Assembly (NCBI RefSeq): GCF_015182285.1
Contig: NZ_PRDM01000001.1
Coordinates: 434,001 to 498,000, forward strand
Source: Flavobacterium hungaricum
GTDB lineage: Bacteria; Bacteroidota; Bacteroidia; Flavobacteriales; Flavobacteriaceae
Length of the DNA: 64,000 bases
Direction of reading: 5' to 3'
Shown: in pieces, positions 60,882-64,000 of the stretch
Layout of the letters: every line of letters begins with the position of its first letter
Position numbering within the stretch: position 1 is the first letter of the stretch
Program-made: the position numbers and the translations under genes
The notes under the pieces: model-generated
Told to the model about the DNA's origin: nothing
The model's database searches: none
The model's input: the letters and a program-made list of their open reading frames with translations, nothing else

Positions 60882-61253
60882 TTAGTAAACTGTAGTAGTT
60901 CCTTTAGAAGACAATACAGAATTGTTTTCTGTAACTGTGATTTCGTATTTTACTTTTTTGTAATTGTCAGCAACTTCTAAGAAGTAAGTTCCTTGTGGAA
61001 ATTCTTCTAAACTAAAAGTTCTTAAGATTCCTTCTTTTCCAGAAGCGTTTTCTGTGTAAAGAACGTTTCCGTTTGTGTCATATATACTAATAGAAGCTTT
61101 TTGTAATTGGTTGATACCGAAAGTGATTGTTTTTCCTTTTCCTTTCAATACATGAAAGTGAAGAGATTCGTTACCGTCGATTGCATAAGTACTCATTCCT
61201 GTAAAAAGTACTGCACATACTAAACTTAATTTTAAAGCCTTTTTCATAATCAT
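60882..61253 (-). CDS. Exported small beta-sandwich protein, paralog 4
   Basis: 123 aa. Signal peptide MIMKKALKLSLVCAVLFTGM, then LHFHVLKGKGKTITFGINQL, YDTNGNVLYTENASGKEGIL, EEFPQGTYFLEVADNYKKVK and a short tail SKGTTTVY. More diverged than paralogs 2 and 3. Box C (61361-61374) is 108 bp before the start. Faces away from the AraC gene across about 445 bp. Confidence 0.85.
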   Translation of the reverse strand: MIMKKALKLSLVCAVLFTGMSTYAIDGNESLHFHVLKGKGKTITFGINQLQKASISIYDTNGNVLYTENASGKEGILRTFSLEEFPQGTYFLEVADNYKKVKYEITVTENNSVLSSKGTTTVY

Positions 61254-61360
61254 TATATGTTTAAATTTTTAGTTCATTTCTCTGATGTAAAATTACTGCA
61301 GCAACTGTGTTTTTTTAACAACTGTATTTTCCAATTTATGTGCTATATTCTCATTTACGA

Positions 61361-61374
61361 AACCGTTATAGGTT
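61361..61374. promoter_or_regulatory. AACC-N6-GGTT box, copy C
   Basis: AACCGTTATAGGTT upstream of paralog 4. Confidence 0.7.
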
Positions 61375-61623
61375 AAAATTTGACTTTTATTTTATGTTTT
61401 TGTTAATTTGATTGTTATTCTTCAAAGTTTTATTATAAAGTCTTGTTTGTTAAAATCTACCAGCTTTCTTACAAATTTGCCATATCTGTATAAAAAGTAG
61501 GTGTAAAATGTATTATCAAAAAAAATAGTTGATTAAAAATAAGAGACTGAAAAAAAAGCGCTGTTTTGGTGTGAATTGTAAATTGTTATTTTTTGGTTTT
61601 TAGTGAAAAATTCTCAGTTGCGA

Positions 61624-61637
61624 AACCGATATAGGTT
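61624..61637. promoter_or_regulatory. AACC-N6-GGTT box, copy D, next to the AraC promoter
   Basis: AACCGATATAGGTT, one base different from copies A-C, 4 bp before the TTTG -33 element of the AraC gene (61642-61645). Confidence 0.65.
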
Positions 61638-61641
61638 AAAA

Positions 61642-61674
61642 TTTGAATTATTTTAGGTATTTTTGTTAATTTTG
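61642..61674 (+). promoter_or_regulatory. Promoter of the AraC-type gene
   Basis: TTTG (61642-61645), 21-bp spacer, TAATTTTG (61667-61674). It defines the start at 61699 rather than the upstream TTG at 61663. Confidence 0.6.
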
Positions 61675-61698
61675 CTATTATTATTTAAAGAAATTATC

Positions 61699-62571
61699 AT
61701 GAAGACGATTGCCCCAGCTCTTGAAGTGATAACTAACTCATACGGAAGTTCTTTTACCTACACTAAACACGCCGAAAAGACCAATAGCAAAGCTCATTTA
61801 TGGCATTATCATCCAGAGATTGAGTTGGTTTATATAAATGGCGGGGCTGGAAAAAGACAAATAGGAAGCCATGTTTCTTATTATACCAATGGTAGTTTAC
61901 TTTTAATAGGAGCCAATTTACCGCACTGCGGTTTTACGAACGAACAAACGGGAAATACAAACGAAACTGTAATTCATATTAAACCTGAGTTTTTGGGCAC
62001 TGAGTTTTTTGCTGCTCCAGAAATGAAAAAGGTTCAGAATATTTTGAGTCAGGCTAAAGGCGGTATCGCTTTTGGAGGCGAAACTAAATCGAGGATCGGA
62101 AAGAAAATCGAAATGATGGAAAACGAACTTCCGTTACAGCGTCTGCTTTCTCTTTTAAGTATTTTGGATGAATTAGAATCTTCGGAAGAATATACTATTT
62201 TAAATGCTGACGGTTTCTCAATGGAGTTACAGACGCAGGATAATGATCGTATCAATGTGGTTTTCAATTATGTAAAAGATCATTTTCAGGAATCTATTTC
62301 TGTAGACGAGGTTTCGAGTCTGGTTAGCATGACTACCCCTTCGTTTTGTCGTTATTTTAAGAAGATTTCCAACAAAACATTTACCGAATTTGTAAACGAA
62401 TACCGTTTGGTGCATGCTTCTAAGCTTTTGGCAGAACAGCCAATCAGTATTAATGAGGTATGTTATGAAAGCGGTTTTAATAATTTCAGCCACTTTAGCA
62501 AATCATTCAAGCAATATACCGGTAAGAGCGCTTCGCAATACCGTTTGGAACATAAGATTATAATCAGCTAA
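61699..62571 (+). CDS. AraC-family regulator with cupin sensor domain
   Basis: 290 aa from the ATG at 61699 (the ORF extends to a TTG at 61663, before the promoter). An N-terminal cupin (KAHLWHYHPEIELVYINGGA, GSLLLIGANLPHCGF) for ligand sensing, then a linker, then the AraC double HTH (ISVDEVSSLVSMTTPSFCRY, ISINEVCYESGFNNFSHFSK). Probably binds a small ligand (sugar-like) and activates or represses the neighbouring exported-protein genes and itself via the AACC-N6-GGTT boxes; this is inference from position. Confidence 0.9.
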   Translation: MKTIAPALEVITNSYGSSFTYTKHAEKTNSKAHLWHYHPEIELVYINGGAGKRQIGSHVSYYTNGSLLLIGANLPHCGFTNEQTGNTNETVIHIKPEFLGTEFFAAPEMKKVQNILSQAKGGIAFGGETKSRIGKKIEMMENELPLQRLLSLLSILDELESSEEYTILNADGFSMELQTQDNDRINVVFNYVKDHFQESISVDEVSSLVSMTTPSFCRYFKKISNKTFTEFVNEYRLVHASKLLAEQPISINEVCYESGFNNFSHFSKSFKQYTGKSASQYRLEHKIIIS

Positions 62572-62917
62572 ATTTTGCTGTACAATTTTTTTTTAGCCAC
62601 GAATTCACGAATTTAATTACTAGTTCGTGAATTGGTGGTTTTTTTATGCTGCAGATTTCGCAGATTTTTAATCCTTTAAATGAGTGGCTAATTAAAAGTA
62701 AATTTGTGTTCATTCGTGTAATTCGTGTTTTTTGTTATGCGGCAGATTTCGCAGATTAAAATGATTTTTAGGTTTGGATTTGAGAACATCATTAAATGAT
62801 TATTTTCAATCCTATGATTAGTGGCATAAAAAAAATACACAGTCGGATTTTTCATATGTTTTATTGTGAAAAGGGTTATATTTACAAATCTTAACCAGAA
62901 AAAAAAACTATCAAAAA
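62572..62917. other. Gap with repeated GCCACGAATTCACGAAT dyad
   Basis: Holds the dyad 62596-62640 (left GCCACGAATTCACGAAT, right TTCGTGAATTGGTGG), several GCAGATTTCGCAGATT repeats, and the TATATTTA promoter-like element near 62876 ahead of the esterase gene. No ORF. Confidence 0.55.
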
Positions 62918-63787
62918 ATGAAGAAATTTAAAATGTTTTTGTCGGCTTTTGTATTATGCATGACCACAATGACCTATGCGGCAAAAGTAGATACGCTGCA
63001 AGTTGCCAGCACTGCAATGGGGAAAACTTATAAGGCAGCAGTTGTTTTACCAAATTCTTATGCCAAAAGTAAAACTGCTTTTCCGGTAATGTATTTATTG
63101 CATGGAGCATACGGACATTTTAGTGATTGGCTTAAAAGCACACCAAACAAAAAATTAGTACACAATCTTGCCGATCAATACAATATGATTATTGTAATGC
63201 CTGAAGGTGAAACGTTCAGTTTCTATTTGGACAGTCCAGTAAACAAAGAAAGTCAGTTTGAAACTTTTGTTACTCAGGAAGTAGTACAAAAAGTAGATAA
63301 AACGTATAGAACAATCAGTAATAGAAACGGAAGGGTGATAACGGGACTTTCGATGGGCGGGCACGGCGCTTTGTACCTGTCTGCCAAACATCCCGACTTA
63401 TTCTGCGCAGCAGGAAGCATGAGCGGTGCTGTAGATATGGGGACGATGTTAAACAGGGATTCAGCGGCTCAGGTTGTAAAATTAATGCAGCCCGTTTTTG
63501 GAGATAAAAGCGGCAGTACCGAAATGTACGAACAGCATGCTGTTATAGGAATGATCAATAAATTAAAAGCCAATAAGCTTCCGTTAATTATAGACTGCGG
63601 CGTCGATGATTTTTTAATTGAACCGAATAGAGAATTACATAGAAGATTAGTGTATACAAAAGTAGATCACGATTATACAGAACGTCCAGGAGCGCATACT
63701 TGGGAGTATTGGGAGAATTCACTGCCTTATCATGTTTTATTTTTCAATAAAATTTTGCTTAAAAACCAGCAGGTTGCGAAAAAATAG
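62918..63787 (+). CDS. Exported esterase (alpha/beta-hydrolase, esterase D/FrmB-like)
   Basis: 289 aa. Signal peptide ending MTYAAK. Alpha/beta-hydrolase fold with PVMYLLHGAYGHFSDWL (oxyanion region), nucleophile Ser about 145 in TGLSMGGHGALY, a later acidic residue (CGVDDFLIEPN) and a catalytic His near the end (ERPGAHTWEYW). Similar to the feruloyl esterase or acyl-esterase proteins in polysaccharide loci. Substrate unknown. It follows the AraC gene by about 350 bp. Confidence 0.9.
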   Translation: MKKFKMFLSAFVLCMTTMTYAAKVDTLQVASTAMGKTYKAAVVLPNSYAKSKTAFPVMYLLHGAYGHFSDWLKSTPNKKLVHNLADQYNMIIVMPEGETFSFYLDSPVNKESQFETFVTQEVVQKVDKTYRTISNRNGRVITGLSMGGHGALYLSAKHPDLFCAAGSMSGAVDMGTMLNRDSAAQVVKLMQPVFGDKSGSTEMYEQHAVIGMINKLKANKLPLIIDCGVDDFLIEPNRELHRRLVYTKVDHDYTERPGAHTWEYWENSLPYHVLFFNKILLKNQQVAKK

Positions 63788-63880
63788 TATGGTTTCTAAT
63801 GTAATTTTAATTCAATTTGCTTTTTTTGGTTTGATTTTTGAAATACCTTTATAGTAGAAACCTTAAAAAAAACAAATATT

Positions 63881-64000
63881 ATGAAAAAGATACTTACCTT
63901 ATTTGCTGTTGTTGGATTAATCGTATTTTCAAGCTGTGAAGGACCAGAAGGGCCTCCGGGAGCTCCGGGAGAACCAGGGCCACTTGCTGAAGTTTTTCAA
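63881..64000 (+). CDS. Lipoprotein with collagen-like GXX repeats (3' truncated)
   Basis: 40 codons visible. Signal peptide with lipobox FSSC (MKKILTLFAVVGLIVFSSCE), directly followed by GPEGPPGAPGEPGP, that is four collagen-like Gly-X-Y triplets. The protein runs out of the window. Collagen-like surface lipoproteins occur sporadically in Bacteroidota, often preceding a trimeric tail or beta-rich domain. Confidence 0.8.
   Translation, partial: MKKILTLFAVVGLIVFSSCEGPEGPPGAPGEPGPLAEVFQ

Noticed and set aside
1..64000. tRNA or rRNA genes
   Set aside because: No GTTCGAATC-type T-arm with acceptor pairing or rRNA segments was seen by eye; a program scan would be decisive.

Overview
The window is A+T-rich DNA from a member of the Bacteroidota, almost certainly a Flavobacterium or close relative. 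The evidence is many N-terminal signal peptides and lipoprotein boxes, DUF families typical of Flavobacteriia (DUF5723, DUF3859, DUF4142, DUF4198), a fused IcmF-type acyl-CoA mutase, and promoters of the TTTG / TAnnTTTG type rather than TTGACA/TATAAT. No rRNA, tRNA, transposase, phage or CRISPR locus was seen. Housekeeping genes (valS, topB, prfA, pyrF, katA, purU, an L,D-transpeptidase, icmF) alternate with accessory stretches of small secreted or unknown proteins and many families of intergenic repeats.

Layout. 1-4.6 kb: an OmpA-like C-terminus, a lipoprotein, a DUF1573 protein and valS. 4.6-9.1 kb: a two-gene locus (lipoprotein plus overlapping 756-aa secreted protein) preceded by a decayed, internally deleted relic of the same pair. 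9-15.3 kb: an APC permease, a TonB-dependent siderophore-type receptor with a DUF4198 partner, and an MFS transporter. 15.4-25.2 kb: small membrane proteins and lipoproteins, topB, an AHSA1-like protein, a GreA/GreB C-terminal-domain protein. 25.2-31.7 kb: the most accessory part, with arrays of about 200-bp palindrome-ended repeats, a near-identical duplication of about 1 kb carrying a divergent XRE/small-protein pair, three copies of an unannotated 25-27-aa peptide gene, and an operon with a putAbiC-type abortive-infection protein. 32.2-35.3 kb: a structured-RNA-like element, prfA and a DUF5723 protein. 35.7-42.4 kb: an envelope/general-stress cluster (holin-like, YtxH, a 50-aa membrane protein, outer-membrane barrel, DUF4142, CHASE3 histidine kinase, response regulator, AraC regulator, CsbD, Dps). 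42.5-55 kb: pyrF, a periplasmic-binding-type protein, katA, purU, DUF4197, L,D-transpeptidase and icmF, with heptanucleotide repeats between genes. 55-57.2 kb: three copies of a roughly 207-bp element with 29-bp terminal inverted repeats, next to a third, diverged copy of the XRE/small-protein pair. 57.2-64 kb: small secreted proteins, a family of four paralogous exported proteins (three in tandem) facing an AraC regulator, an esterase, and the start of a collagen-like lipoprotein.

Most interesting material. (1) The repeat-associated XRE/small-protein divergon occurs three times, always beside an array of the same palindrome-ended element; two copies also carry a tiny cationic-hydrophobic peptide gene, and a third peptide gene stands alone between them. 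One peptide gene lies directly behind the abortive-infection operon. (2) A 14-bp AACC-N6-GGTT box lies upstream of the AraC gene and, at nearly constant distance, upstream of each of three tandem exported paralogs, which suggests a self-contained regulon. (3) A chimeric relic gene shows internal deletion and homopolymer frameshifting in the lipoprotein/secreted-protein locus.

Coordinates, motifs and repeats were read by eye. Family names come from recognition of motifs and not from database searches.
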